Assembly (NCBI GenBank): GCA_009667805.1
Contig: CM019063.1
Span: 57,954,881-58,018,880 of the forward strand
Length of the DNA stretch: 64,000 nucleotides
Direction: 5' to 3'
Origin: Leptobrachium leishanense
Lineage: Eukaryota > Chordata > Amphibia > Anura > Megophryidae
Shown one piece after another: positions 42,074 to 53,883 of the stretch. The translations under genes were made by a program, and so were the position numbers. Below the pieces are notes generated by a model, which had not been told where the DNA came from, searched no databases, and saw nothing but the letters and a program-made list of their open reading frames with translations. Position 1 is the first letter of the stretch. The number at the start of each line of letters is the position of its first letter.

Positions 42074-42774
42074 TTAATGGGATTGGTTGGCATGTCTGAC
42101 TCCTAGATGGTGATTGGCTGGGGATTCAAACCAGGCTCTTGGATGGAGTTCTAGAACTCTGTGATGTCACAATTGGCCTATAAAAAGGCCTGTCAGTGCA
42201 GTAGGTGCTTCAGGGGTGTGATGATTCTCACGCTGCCCATTAAGTCTTGCGCCCTGACCGGCCTTTGGTAGTCTTTGGGCTTGGCGTTCGAGATGAACAC
42301 CTAAATAAAATGGTTAAAAAATAGACTTATAAATACACACACAAACTATGGAGTCCCAATATAGAAACCTTTATCCACATCACGTTATATTCCTGGTCCA
42401 TGCACCAACAGGAGGTTTCACAAAATATGCGTTGCCATATTTTACATCTCAGTAACGTGGCTTCATTAGGGCAGAATAAGCCGACACATTCAATACTACA
42501 CTTCATACAGTAAATCCTTGGATTGTGAGTAACGTGGTATGCAAGAGTTTTGCAAGACGAGCAGCAATTTTTTTATTAATTTTAACTTGATAAACGAGCG
42601 AGGTCTTTCAATACGAGCAGTATCTACGCTTTGTCTGCCGGTGGACACGTCACGCTGGAGGGTTTCAACACTTTAAACCCCCCCCCCCCCAATTTTCTCT
42701 CTAAACGTCAGTTATAACTATCTGACACCATACAGCTTTTTTTTCTTTCTTTCTTTCGCAACATCCGTTACAAC

Positions 42775-42975
42775 CAGCCGTGTTATTCAGAGAGCACCGA
42801 AATATCTGACATCTCGGTGCTCTCTGTTTCGCCGCACTAAGGCGAGTCCAATTCGCTGACCCTGCAGTGAATTCAGCATTCACCGCAGAGTCCCCGATTT
42901 CACTGCTGTCGAACAGACACTGTATTTTCAGGCAATTCCCAAAATTTGGCGAACTGCCTGCTCTCTGAATACCCG
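42775..42975. mobile_element. Fragment of the GGTTATTC MITE family
   Basis: Contains GTTATTCAGAGAGCACCGAA, GTGAATTCAGCATTCACCGC and CTGCTCTCTGAATA, as in the related elements at 29108, 44900 and 47337. A poly-C run precedes it at 42679. Confidence 0.6.
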
Positions 42976-43029
42976 AATGCCCCCGATTATAGGCACGTTT
43001 CCAGAACAAATTTTGCTTGCAATCCAAAG

Positions 43030-43760
43030 TATTACTGTATTTAAAATATGTACATATTGGGGGCGTATATATCTCTGGGGCATATATATATACAGTATAG
43101 GTCTGTGGGGGCATATATTTATTTATTTGCAAAGTATTTTACCAGGAAGGATACATTGAGATTTCTCTCGTTTTCAAGTATATGTATGTCTCTGGAGTAT
43201 ATATAGAGTATATTTATTAGGTCTGTGGGGATAGAGATAGTTTCAGCGTAGATGGAGCCGCACACGTGTCCTTGTTAAAAACAATAAATTTTATTGATCA
43301 CATGAAATAAAACTGACGTTTCGGCTCAGACACGAGCCATTCTCAAGGTTCTCTCCTTGAGAATGGCTCGTGTCTGAGCCGAAACGTCGGTTTTATTTCA
43401 TGTTCTCAATAAAATTTATTGTTAACAAGGACACGTTTGCGGCTCCATCTACGCTGAAACTACAAATTTTCCATTGGAAGCAGGCACCGTGGCATTCAAA
43501 GTTGGTCTCCTTGAGAGAATGGAAAGGAGTTGCGGGGACTACGTTTGGTGGGTATATATATATATATAATGTCTCTGGGGCATATATACAGTATATAGGT
43601 CTGTGGGGTGTATATATAGGTCTCTGGGGCATATATACAGTATATATAGGGCTGTGGAGTGTATATATAGGTCTGTGGGAGCATATACACAGTATATATA
43701 GGTCTGTGGGAGATTATATATATATATATATAATCTCCCACAGACCTCTGAGCACTCTGC
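43030..43760. repeat. TATATAGGTCTGTGGGG minisatellite split by a hairpin
   Basis: Irregular units of GGTCTGTGGGG plus CATATATACAGTATATA occur at 43050-43240 and 43545-43760. A palindromic element (43241-43460) lies between the two parts, just as the other hairpin element interrupts a minisatellite at 496. Confidence 0.8.
43241..43460. mobile_element. Perfect-hairpin MITE with CCGAAACGTC motif
   Basis: Arms of about 105 bp start TTTCAGCGTAGATGGAGCCG and end with the inverse. The right arm has CTTGAGAATGGCTC, loop, GAGCCGAAACGTC; the left arm is its complement. AATAAAATTTATTG lies on both arms. No coding capacity. Confidence 0.85.
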
Positions 43761-44151
43761 GATACAAAGAAAAATGCAATCACCCAGGACATACTTGAAA
43801 ACGAGAGCAATCTCAGTGTATCCTTCCTGGTAAAATCCTTTATAAATAAATAAATCTGCATATACATTGCCAGTATAGTATTTCCCAGAACTTGCAGGTT
43901 TCCATGCCTCCACACTGGTGGGGGGGGTTGCCTGGAATAAATATCATCGTGCCCAGCACAATGACTCTTTTCATGCGGCCGGGGTCCCGGAGGCTTGGCT
44001 GCAGCGATCGGTATCCCACCCATTCGCTGGCTGTAATGGGAGGACGCGCTGAGCACGTCTGCCGCAGCAGAGCGGTTAATCCGGCCCTGCACCTGCAGCA
44101 AAAACAAATACATTCCATCCTGGGGGTTAATGCCTTCACCTAAAACAAAAA

Positions 44152-44386
44152 TACAGGGTTTATACACAGACCTATGCATGCACTGTGTCACATTTGATAT
44201 TTACAAGTCTATTCAGAAAGAGGTGAAAAACAGAAAAATGACTGGAGAATTGAAAATTCTAGGTCAAAATAGTCAAACCAGAAAAATTCTCCCATTTATC
44301 TCACTTTCCAAATCGCCAATTTGGTCTAGATTGTTCATTCTCCTGGCAACTCTCAAGGTTTTCGCCTCTCTCTGAATAGCCCTGTA
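44152..44386. mobile_element. Small MITE with TA target site
   Basis: TACAGGGTTTATACACAG at the left and TCTGAATAGCCCTGTA at the right, flanked by TA. Interior AT-rich with paired TCTATTCAGAAAGAGG. Perhaps a Tc1/mariner-derived MITE. Confidence 0.55.
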
Positions 44387-44933
44387 TGTGTTTTTATTTT
44401 CTTCATCTATTAGAATTCGGCGTAGAAGTTCATGCCGCAGGACATCCCAGACTTCAGTAATACTTTAATAAACGGCTGTGATGATTAGAAATTTTGGACA
44501 AATAAACTCTAATACGATTAGCTCGGAATAAATCGTTAAACTCCTATTTATCTTGAGCGTTTGGGAGCGCTCGACTCAATGCGATCATATGTCTGTGAGG
44601 GTCTGTTTCCCAAAGATGACATAATCTGCTTAGCTGCTTAAAATGTGACTTTATAACAGCAGGGAAAATGTGTTTTATTACAAAGTCCTGTCTAGACTGT
44701 TATTATGGCTACATCGCAGGAGCTTTCTGACAGCGTGAAGACGTGTGTGGATTAATAACTTGCAAAGAGATCAAGAATTTAGGTCTTAAAGTAAAAGGTG
44801 TGGATTCACTTCAGCCCTGATATAACTGGGGAAGAGAGGGATACATTCCTGGGTCTCCAAGCCCCGACTTCATCAAACCAGGCGACACATAAAGACAAAC
44901 AGGGTTATTCAAAGAGATCCGAATTGCTGGCGA

Positions 44934-46372
44934 CAGTGGCGTAGCGTGGGTTGTCAGCGCCCGGGGCCAGCCAAGAATTGTGCGCCCCCCCCCAACCTGT
45001 GGACACGTTATCGATATTGCCCCAGCTCTCACATGGATATTGCCCCAGCTAACACATGAATATTGCCCCAGCTCTCACATGAATATTGCCCCAGCTCACA
45101 CATGGATATTGCCCCAGCTCTCACATGGATTTTGCCCCAGCTCATGGGATTTGCCCCAGCTCTCACATGGATACTGCCCCAGCTCTCACATGGATACTGC
45201 CCCAGCTCACACATGGATATTGCCCCAGCTCACACATGGATATTGCCCCAGCTCTCACATGGATATTGCCCCAGCTCTCACATGGATATTGCCCCAGCTC
45301 ACACATGGATATTGCCCCAGCTCATAGGATTTGCCCCAGCTCTCACATGGATACTGCCCCAGCTCATGGGATTTTCCCCAGCTCTCACATGGATTTGCCC
45401 CAGCTCTCGTATGGATTTGCCCCAGCTCTCACATGGATTTGCCCCAGCTCACACATGGATTTGCCCCAGCTCTCTCATGGATTTGCCCCAGCTCATGGGA
45501 TCTGCCCCAGCTCTCACATGGATTTGCCCCAGCTCTCACATGGATTTGCCCCAGCTCTCACATGGATTTGCCCCAGCTCTCACATGGATTTGCCCCAGCT
45601 CTCTCATGGATTTGCCCCAGCTCTCACATGGATTTGCCCCAGCTCACACATGGATTTGCCCCAGCTCTCTCATGGATTTGCCCCAGCTCACACATGGATT
45701 TGCCCCAGCTCACACATGGATTTGCCCCAGCTCTCACATGGATTTGCCCCAGCTCTCACATGGATTTGTCCCAGCTCTCACATGGATTTGCCCCAGCTCA
45801 CACATGGATTTGCCCTAGCTCTCACATGGATTTGCCCCAGCTCTCTCATGGATTTGCCCAGCTCATGGATTTGCCCCAGCTCATGGATTTGCCCCCAGCT
45901 CATGGATATGCCCCCCAGCTTACACATGTATTTGCCCCAGCTCATGGATTTGCCCCCAGCTCATGGATTTGCCCCAGCTCTCACCTGGATATTGCTCCGG
46001 CAGGGGTTGAGGGGACCCAGATGCCAGGCAGCGGGAGTGCCTGCCCGCCGCCCGGTCCTGAACAGTCCGTCCTGTTCTTGAAGGGGAGGCGGCTGCGTGC
46101 GTGCGCAGGTCACGCGGCCCGGCCAGTCAGGTGGTACAGAGACTCAGTACCACCTGATTAGCCGGTCCACGTGACCGGCTGCGCCTGCACGCAGCTGCAT
46201 CCCCTTCAAGAACAGGACGGACTGTTCAGGACCGGGCGGCGGGCAGGCACTCCCGCTGCCCGGCATCTGGGTCCCCTCAACCCGCGGGCCAGTTTTAGGG
46301 GCCCAAGTGCGCCCCTAACAAAACTGCGCCCGGGGCCACGGCCCCCTCAGCCCCCCCCACGCTATGCCACTG
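44934..46372. mobile_element. hAT element 'F' with array and palindrome cargo
   Basis: Ends CAGTGGCGTAGCGTGGG / CCCACGCTATGCCACTG with a perfect 8-bp duplication GCTGGCGA (44926-44933, 46373-46380). Subterminal CGCCCGGGGCCA blocks lie at both ends. The interior has a 22-23-bp array (45012-45990) and a GC-rich palindrome (45990-46285). The terminal repeats are unrelated to those of elements A-C, yet the cargo has the same layout and the same array motif. No transposase. Confidence 0.93.
45012..45990. repeat. 22-23-bp array in hAT element F
   Basis: About 42 units. The 23-bp form GATATTGCCCCAGCTCTCAC (plus ATG) dominates the left third and the 22-bp GATTTGCCCCAGCTCTCAC form the rest. CTCACA and ACACA alternate. 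Unit length not divisible by three rotates the frame, giving cyclic artefact peptides such as HMDIAPALTWILPQL. Confidence 0.94.
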
Positions 46373-47336
46373 GCTGGCGAGAGGTAACCGAACGCTGAAA
46401 TTCAGGGTACGGTTACATTTCCTGGCCATTCGGCTATCCAGAGAGCAGGCAGTTCGCCAAATCCTGGCGAATTGCTTGCACATACGGTGCCTGTTCGTTG
46501 TCTGTTCGAGGGCAGTGAAATCCCCATAGAGAAGCAATGCTTCGTCTATTCAGTGAACAAAAACCAGCAGTGAAAAGTTGCCGAATTGCCCTGCCATTCG
46601 GTGGTTTAATTTGGCAGGTTTATTCAGGCGAATCCCATAGGCTTCAATGTTAAAAAATATTCCCGTTTTAATCCAATATCTAATAAACCGTTCATTATAA
46701 TATACTGCAGTAAAAAGTCTCTATTTTTAGATTTTTTAGGATCTTTTAGGCATTTTTTTAAAAAATATTTTCCCGTATTTTTTTAAAATCATTTTTTCTA
46801 TCTCCGGAAACAGCCCTTTTTATTATCATTCATAGGATCTTATATGTTCATTCCAGACATTTTCGTTCAGTTGTTTTTTTTTGCAAACAGCTTTTCAATT
46901 CTGACGCTTTCAATAATTTTTTTATATATATTTTTTTTTTTTTTTACCCCGTTCGTCGGCTTGTCGGCTTTTTCCGGCAGCTGGTCAGCGCAGTGTTCAG
47001 AGGCTCGTCGGCTTTTTCCGGACATGTTTAGCGTGTTTTTTTGTGGCAGTTTGAGTGATCCTATACTTTAGATCGTATCGGATGCGTTTTTCAGCGGTGT
47101 CCGGCAGGTTGTCGGTGGTTTTGGGTGGCTTTTCGGGTCCGTTCCCTGCACTCTGGGGACCCTGTGGTGAATGCTGAATTCACCGCATTGCAGGGAAATT
47201 TGATTCTTCGAGGTGCAGGGAAGCCAACACAGATTCAGAGGCTCCAAAAGTCTCCAGTATCATCGACCCGTAACCCAGCCATGGGCTCACAAAACCGCAT
47301 TAGGCCACTAGGGTAAAAAAAATGGACAAACACATA

Positions 47337-48071
47337 CAGGGTTATTCAAGAGAATCAAAGTCACCGTTCGTTCGGTGACTTTTCGTTCCCTGCGATTTGG
47401 CGATCCTATTTCGCCGACCCTGCAGTGTATTCAGCAAACACCACCGGGCCCCCGTAGTGCAGGGAAAACCCGCCGCAAACCTGCAGAACACTCGCCGCAA
47501 ACCTACTGAACACTCACCGAACACTCACCGAAACCCGCAGAAAACAGCTAGATTAACGCTGCCGAACATGCCAGAGAAACCCGACTAGCCGCCGATCACA
47601 GCGCAGAGCAGCCACCGGAAAAAGCCGACAAGCAGACGAACGAGGTGAAAAAAAAATAGGCTTGAAGTTTGAAAATTGAAACGCTGTTTACAAAAATACT
47701 ACTGAACGAAAATGTCTGAAATTTACATAAGATCCAATGAATGATAATAAAAGGGCTGTTAAATTTAAAAAAGACAACGGAAAAAAAATGTTGACCAAAA
47801 AATGAAGCGAATGAAACCTCCGAACAGCAGGGAATTTCGGCAACTTTTCTCTGCTATTCAGTGTCTCTGAATAGGCAAACCATTGCTTCTCTATGGGGAT
47901 TTCACTGCCCTCGAACAGGCACTGAACAGGCACCGTACGTGGAGGCAATTCGCCAACATTTGCCCAAATGCCTGCTCTCTGAATAGCCGAATGGCCAGGA
48001 AAGGTAACTGTATGCTGAATTTCAGTGTTCGGTTACATTTCGGCACCAGATTGGTTCTCTGAATAACCCTG
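47337..48071. mobile_element. CAGGGTTATTCA-family MITE, second copy
   Basis: Inverted ends CAGGGTTATTCAAGAGAA / TTCTCTGAATAACCCTG, preceded by TA at 47335-47336. 735 bp, interior TTCGGCGA/TCGCCGAA-rich, inverted relative to the copy at 44900-47205. No coding capacity. Confidence 0.75.
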
Positions 48072-48922
48072 TTAAAGAAATGTTGACAACCTGTCCTCTG
48101 CTGTTCTGCCACACTTGTTAACCTTCCCCATGTTCTGTCTCCCATATACCCAGCTACTGTGTATCCAGCCCAATTCCTGTCCTTTCCCTCACCTAAAGCA
48201 ACTGACCTTCCGTGCTGCTTCATATTTCGTAGCCCTGTGTAACTACCTGTACATAAACTCCTTTTCAGTCCCGCATGCATCTGTCTGTGTGTAAGTTACA
48301 ATATGTCAAAATCAGGTACCCCATTAAAATAAACCAGGTACCCCATAAACATACACAAATAAATATTACATTTCCAGTTTCAGCAATCAAAGAGTTAAAG
48401 CTCTGATAAAGTAAACTAATGGCATTTATATTAAACCACCTGTAGATGGCAGCAGAGTGAAAAACCTGAATGATGAGCGCGTGTTTATCTAAGATGCTTC
48501 CTGAGCAGGGGGAACAAAACAGCAGAGCTTTTGTTCCTGGTAGGAACCAAATATTCAAGTACAATCCTACCAGAACTGAAAGCCATGCTTAGCGTTGTTG
48601 CAGGTAAAAGGGAGCATATCCAGGGTTATAAACAGGGCAAATGTGAATCAAATCACATCCCTGTAGTTAGAAAAGGCTGTTGCCACTTATTGATTAATTA
48701 GATAAGACGGTATACAGATGTCAGTGGGTTGTGCTGATGTGTCATAGCTCACCAGCATACATAGAATGTGATAACTAGGATCTAATGTTATACTGTATTG
48801 ATTATATTGCACCATTAGCCTACTATAATATAGATTGAGTAATCATATATCTGTACATGTTTAATTGTTTATTATTTTCTATAAGGACATTATTCCTGCA
48901 TAGGTGAATTGTTACTGTTATA
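48072..48922. other. Intergenic sequence without recognised gene
   Basis: No convincing exon. 48542-48603 (AACCAAATATTCAAGTACAA, CCAGAACTGAAAGCCATGCT) is directly repeated at 51764-51826 on the other side of the Tc1 transposon. Confidence 0.45.
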
Positions 48923-49280
48923 CAGTCAGGTCCATAAATATTGGGACATCGACATAATTCTAACATCTTTGGCTCTATACACCACCACAATGGAGTTGGA
49001 ATGAAACAAACACAATGTGCTTTAACTGCAGACTGTCAGCTTTAATTTGAGGGTATGTACATCCAACTCAGGTGAACGGTGTAGGACTTACAGCAGTTTG
49101 CAGATGTGCCTCCCACTTGTTAAGGGACCAAAAGTAATGGGAAAATTGGCTTCTCAGCTGTTCCATGGCCAGGTGTGTGATATTCCCTCATTACCCCAAT
49201 TACAATGTGCAAATAAAAGGCCCAGAGTTAATTTCAAGTGTGCTATTTGCATTTGGAATTTGTTGCTGTCAACTCTCAAG

Positions 49281-50315
49281 ATGAGATCCAAAGAACTGTC
49301 ACTATCAGTGAAGCAAGCCATCAGGCTGAAGAAACAAAACAAATCCATCAGAGAGATAGCAAGAACATTAGGCGTGGCCAAAACAACTGTTTGCAACATT
49401 CTCAAAAAGAAGGAACGCACCGGTGAGCTCAGCAATCACAAAAGACCCGGGAGACCATGGAAAACAACTGTGGTGGATGACCGAAGAATTCTTTCCCTGG
49501 TGAAGAAAACACCCTTCACAACAGTTGGCCAGATAAAGAACACTCTCTAGGAGGCAGGTGTATGTGTGTCAAAGTCAACAATCAAGAGAAGACTTCACCA
49601 GAGTGAATACAGAGGGTTCACCACAAGATGTAAAACATTGGTGAGCCTCAAAAACAGGAAGGCCAGATTAGAGTTTGCCAAACAACACCTAACAAAGCCT
49701 TCACAGTTCTGGAACAAGATCCTCTGGACAGATGAGACCAAGATCAACTTGTACCAGAGTGATGGGAAGAGCAGAGTATGGAGAAGGAAAGGAACTGCTC
49801 ATGATCCTAAGCATACCACCTCATCAGTGAAGCATGGTGGTGGTAGTGTCATGGCGTGGGCATGTATGGCTGCCAATGGAACTGGTTCTCTTGTATTTAT
49901 TGATGATGTGACTGCTGACAAAAGTAGCAGGATGATTTCTGAAGTGTTTCGGGCAATATTATCTGCTCACATTCAGTCAAATGCTGCAGAACTCATTGGA
50001 CGGTGCTTCACAGTGCAGATGGACAATGACCCAAAGCATACTGCAAAAGCAACCAAAGAGTTTTTGAAGGGACAGAAGTGGAATGTTATGCAATGGTAAA
50101 GTCAATCACCTGACCTGAATCCCATTGAGCATGCATTTCACTTGCTGAAGACAAAACTGAAGGGAGAATGCCCCAAGAACAAGCAGGAACTGAAGACAGT
50201 TGCAGTAGAGGCCTGGCACAGCATGACCAGGGATGAAACCCAGCATCTGGTGATGTCTATGCGTTCCAGATTTCAGGCTGTGATTGACTGCAAAGGATTT
50301 GCAACCAAGTATTAA
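49281..50315 (+). pseudogene. Tc1-like (DD34E) transposase with two in-frame stops
   Basis: The cut-and-paste transposase reads in one uninterrupted frame of 345 codons from MRSKELSLSVKQAIRLKKQN to CKGFATKY-stop, with no frameshift. The N-terminal paired-type helix-turn-helix (KSIREIARTLGVAKTTVCNI), the GRPW AT-hook-like motif and the catalytic triad Asp151 (WTDETK), Asp248 (QMDNDPKHT) and Glu283 (SPDLNPIEH) are all present; the last pair is 34 residues apart. Only TAG at 49548-49550 and TAA at 50097-50099 interrupt it. The natural stop codon overlaps the TTAA into which the piggyBac element inserted, so that insertion did not cut the coding sequence. Confidence 0.9.
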
Positions 50316-51480
50316 CCCCTTAATGACCCCTGACGTACCCTGTACGTCCTGTCCTCGGGTCTCCCTTAGACCCGTGGACGTACAGGGTACGTCAGCGGCG
50401 CCAAATCCCCCTCCCGCCCGATACTCACCTCCCTCGTCGGATCCCACGGCGATCTGGCAGGGAGGAAGCCTGCCCATGTGATTTACATGGGCAGGCGAGG
50501 CTGATGACGTCGCCACGCTGCGTGGTGACGTCATCAGAAGGTGCCCCCATGTAATTCAATGGAGGGGGGGGCTCCTTCGGAGCCCTCTATCTCCCAAACC
50601 ATTGAAGCTAGCAAAATACTGTTTGCACCGCTGAAAAGGGGAGAGTCTCCCCTTTTCAGCGGTGTATAGCATTAACCGTTTCGCCGCCGGATCGCGTTTT
50701 AGCGCGAATTGGCGCCAAAACACGATTCGAACCTGGAGGGGGGCTGACATCTTGGATGTCAGCCTAGCCTTCAGGTCCCCCCCCCACCCACTGACAACCT
50801 CACCATATGTTTGAGGATGTCAGTGGGCCAGTTAACCATCTAGCTGCCATGTAGAGATAAGGGGATCCTAAGGATCCCTTTATCTCCCGATCCATGGCAG
50901 CTAGATGGTCATATTTAACATCATTTGAAAGGCCTGATCATGGCCTTTCAAATGATACCAAACATGACCAGGTTTGGTTTCAAAGAAAAATTAAAAAAAT
51001 AAATTTTGTCTGGGGGGATTTAATTAAATAGGACCTAGGCTGACATCTCAAAATAATTAGCACAAAATGGTCAGAATGAGCGCAGCGCACATAGGTGAAC
51101 TGGCTCAGCAGTGAAAGGGTTAAAAGGTAAAAACATGTAAAAATTGGGTATTTCTATTCTCGGGATAAAATTTGGAAACTATTTAGCCGGGGTCTTTATT
51201 GGTGGTTATAGCTTTAGGGGATTAAATTACGAAAAAGTGTGTTTTTACCAATTTTTTCATCATATTTCATATTTTTTTTATAGTAAATTATTGGATATGA
51301 TGGAAATAATGGTATTTCTAGAAAGTCCATTTAATGGCGGGAAAAAGGGTGTATAATATGTGTGGGTTGAATAAACGAGTAAGAGGAAAATTTGACCTAA
51401 ACCCTAACAGCGCAGAAACGTAAAAACAGCAGCGGTCACTAAAGGACGGATTTGTGTAAAACCGCCCGGTCACTAAGGGG
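50316..51480. mobile_element. piggyBac-type non-autonomous element, copy 2 (nested in Tc1)
   Basis: TTAA at 50312-50315 and 51481-51484. Ends CCCCTTAATGACCCCTGACG / ACCGCCCGGTCACTAAGGGG. 1165 bp, interior colinear with copies 1 and 3, including CCGATACTCACCTCCCTCGT on the left. No transposase. Confidence 0.92.
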
Positions 51481-51767
51481 TTAAGAAGGGAAAGTTTGAT
51501 TTATGATTATTATTCTGTCCCATTACCTTTGGTCCCTTAACAAGTGGGAGGCACATCTGCAAACTGCTGTAAGTCCTACACCATTCATCTTAGTTGGATG
51601 TACATACCCTCAAATTAAAGCTGACAGTCTGCAGTTAAAGCTCATTGTGTTTGTTTCATTCCAACTCCATTGTGGTGGTGTATAGAGCCAAAGATGTTAC
51701 AATTGTGTTGATGTCCCAATATTTCTGGACCTGACTGTTTATCTAAATGTGTATTAGTGTATAAGGA

Positions 51768-53600
51768 ACCAAATATTCAAGTACAAATCTACCAGAACTG
51801 AAAGCCATGCTTTGTGTCGTTGCAGAAAACGTTTAAATAAAAACACTTCTGGTTTCACCCAGCCTGCTCCCTTCGCACATTGGAATTATTGACCAACATG
51901 TGCGCCATTTTTTCCTGTGCCCTAGGTTCATACCAACAACCATGGAGCATGACATGATGTTCTTCAGCATAGGCTTCCATGCCATTTCCACCCTAGTTTC
52001 TGCTGTAGTAGGTTAGTGTAGATTGCAATGTACTTTCCAACAGTGTTTCAGTTGGGTTTGACCAGCCATACGACAGGTTTGCTGCCGCTGTGGTAGCCAC
52101 GGTTTTCTGCCTCTACATTTCTAGAGAACGCTACATTAAAGTCGCTGAAGTATATTCCCCGGTTTTGCAATAAGCCTTTACCAACAACAAAGTCAGGGTT
52201 CAAGTCCTACAAAGTGTGGGAACTCACCAAAAAACATGTCCCCCATTTAGGAATCATAATCTCATACGTAACACAAATATACACTCAATTCTGATATATT
52301 TATGTTAAAGTACGTATCTGGTGGCGCGATGGTGGTCGCTCTTGGGTATCCGGTGGTTCTCTTAACACCCTTAGGGTTCACATTGTATTCAATGCACGGA
52401 TCGAATGTGCTTCTATTCCCCCATATGAAATAGAGTTGGGGAACATCAAGGAAGATTTGAGTAAAGTTTTTGATTGTATTATTGATCCGGTTATACTCGC
52501 TTCCCTCTCTGATGAAGTTGTATATATGCTCAGGTGCCACTGACGGTAGTTGCGGGACAGTTCCTTACAGCGAAGAGGGAAGTAGAGGACTAGCACAACC
52601 GGAAGTCCAGCATGACACGCGTGGTGGAACGCATGTACCCACCGGAAGAACGGCGTGATACACAGAATGGAACGCATATATCAGCAGAGCGCATGCGCAA
52701 AATGTCTGCATCCGCCCCATATCGAGGAATGTACGGTTTGAGGCGTGGAACGCACGCCAGTTACGTGATTAGAACATGTGGGGACATTTTTATGATTATA
52801 AGGACGTTATATATACATTGTGTTGAAACCAGCCTGTAAACCAGCTGAGGAAGCCACATAATCTGGCGAAACACGCCCTGGTCATCTGGCTGTGCCAGTC
52901 ATATTGTTTTTTACTTTTGTTTATGTTTTAATAAATCTTTTTATGAAGCACAAGTCCCCGTTGTTCTGGAACTCAAAAGGGTTTTTATGGACTTAACCTG
53001 TTAATAAGTCCATAGGCATGCCCAAGAGCTTGGTCTTAAGCTCCATCGAATGTGAGTTTGCATTCCATATTTTACAATTGTAATATTGGATTTGGAGGAT
53101 CTACACTACGAAGTCTCCTTTTTTTTTATATATTTCCACATATACTCTACATTGGAAGAAAGTCCTTTCACCAAAAAGGTGTGGGTCACCTTAAGAGTGA
53201 AGAAGTAAAGTACCTGAATGCGTCTATCCGCTGAGCCAGTGTTGGGGCTCTATATTTGTGAGTGTAACCATTGTATAATAATTTTCCTGTATATAATTTT
53301 ACAGTATGCTCTGCACTATTATGTTGTTTGCTTCTTTTTATGTGATCCATATGGATGATATGAATTAAGAGAACCACCAGATACCCAAGAGCGACCACCA
53401 TCGCGCCACCAGATACGTACTTTAACATTGTTGACACACTGGTTTGGGGGAAACCACTGATTTTCTGGTTTGGGCATTGGTTAACTGGTGGTGGCACAGG
53501 CTTGGGCGCTGACCATTTCTTCTGTGTGCTGTCTGATATATTTATATTTTAGTGAAAATATATGATGATAAATTTATTGTGACTTAATGAAGGAACATAT
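51768..53600. other. Intergenic sequence with large inverted and hammerhead-like repeats
   Basis: 52300-52375 (GTACGTATCTGGTGGCGCGA, TCGCTCTTGGGTATCCGGTG) recurs inverted at 53364-53425, about 1 kb apart. 52843-52890 has CTGAGGAAGCCA, loop, TGGCGAAACACG. 52925-52960 is ATGTTTTAATAAATC. Probably a composite non-autonomous element, class unknown. No exon recognised. Confidence 0.5.
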
Positions 53601-53883
53601 GACTCATCTCCTGATTACAAGCTTTACAATGTGTGGGACCAATGGGAACTCCGTTCCGTCTGCAATAATAGTGGAGATGTAAGGTATGGGTCCAGTGAGC
53701 ACCGATAAATATGGATAAGAACCCAATCGCAGTAAATAAAAATAAAAACACAAGACAAAAAGTGGAGGTGAAATCGCAGGAAAAATATAATAACTGACCA
53801 CAAAAGAGGCAGAATATGGATAATAAATCCGTCCTTGAGGAGCAGTGGAGGATATTGAAATATCATATAACAAGGTGGAAAGC

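Larger units (their letters stand above)
44900..47205. mobile_element. CAGGGTTATTCA-family MITE carrying hAT element F
   Basis: The left end CAGGGTTATTCAAAGAGA and the sequence from 46381 onward (GGTTACATTTCCTGGCCATT, CCCATAGAGAAGCAATGCTT, CCGTTCGTCGGCTTGTCGGC) are reverse-complement to the copy at 47337-48071, so the two lie tail to tail. hAT element F (44934-46372) is inserted 34 bp from its left end. The right boundary is approximate. Confidence 0.7.
48923..51737 (+). mobile_element. Tc1-like transposon 2 with long TIRs, host of a piggyBac insertion
   Basis: Starts CAGTCAGGTCCATAAATATT after TA and ends with the inverse (AATATTTCTGGACCTGACTG). The terminal repeats extend about 220 bp (48923-49147 and 51515-51737), the IR/DR-like organisation of long-TIR Tc1 elements. 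Without the piggyBac insert (50316-51480 plus one TTAA) it is about 1.65 kb, a normal full-length Tc1 size. Confidence 0.92.

Noticed and set aside
44402..44460. Short exon after TTCATCTATTAG
   Set aside because: An AG acceptor is present, but the peptide in every frame is short and featureless and no partner exon is in phase.
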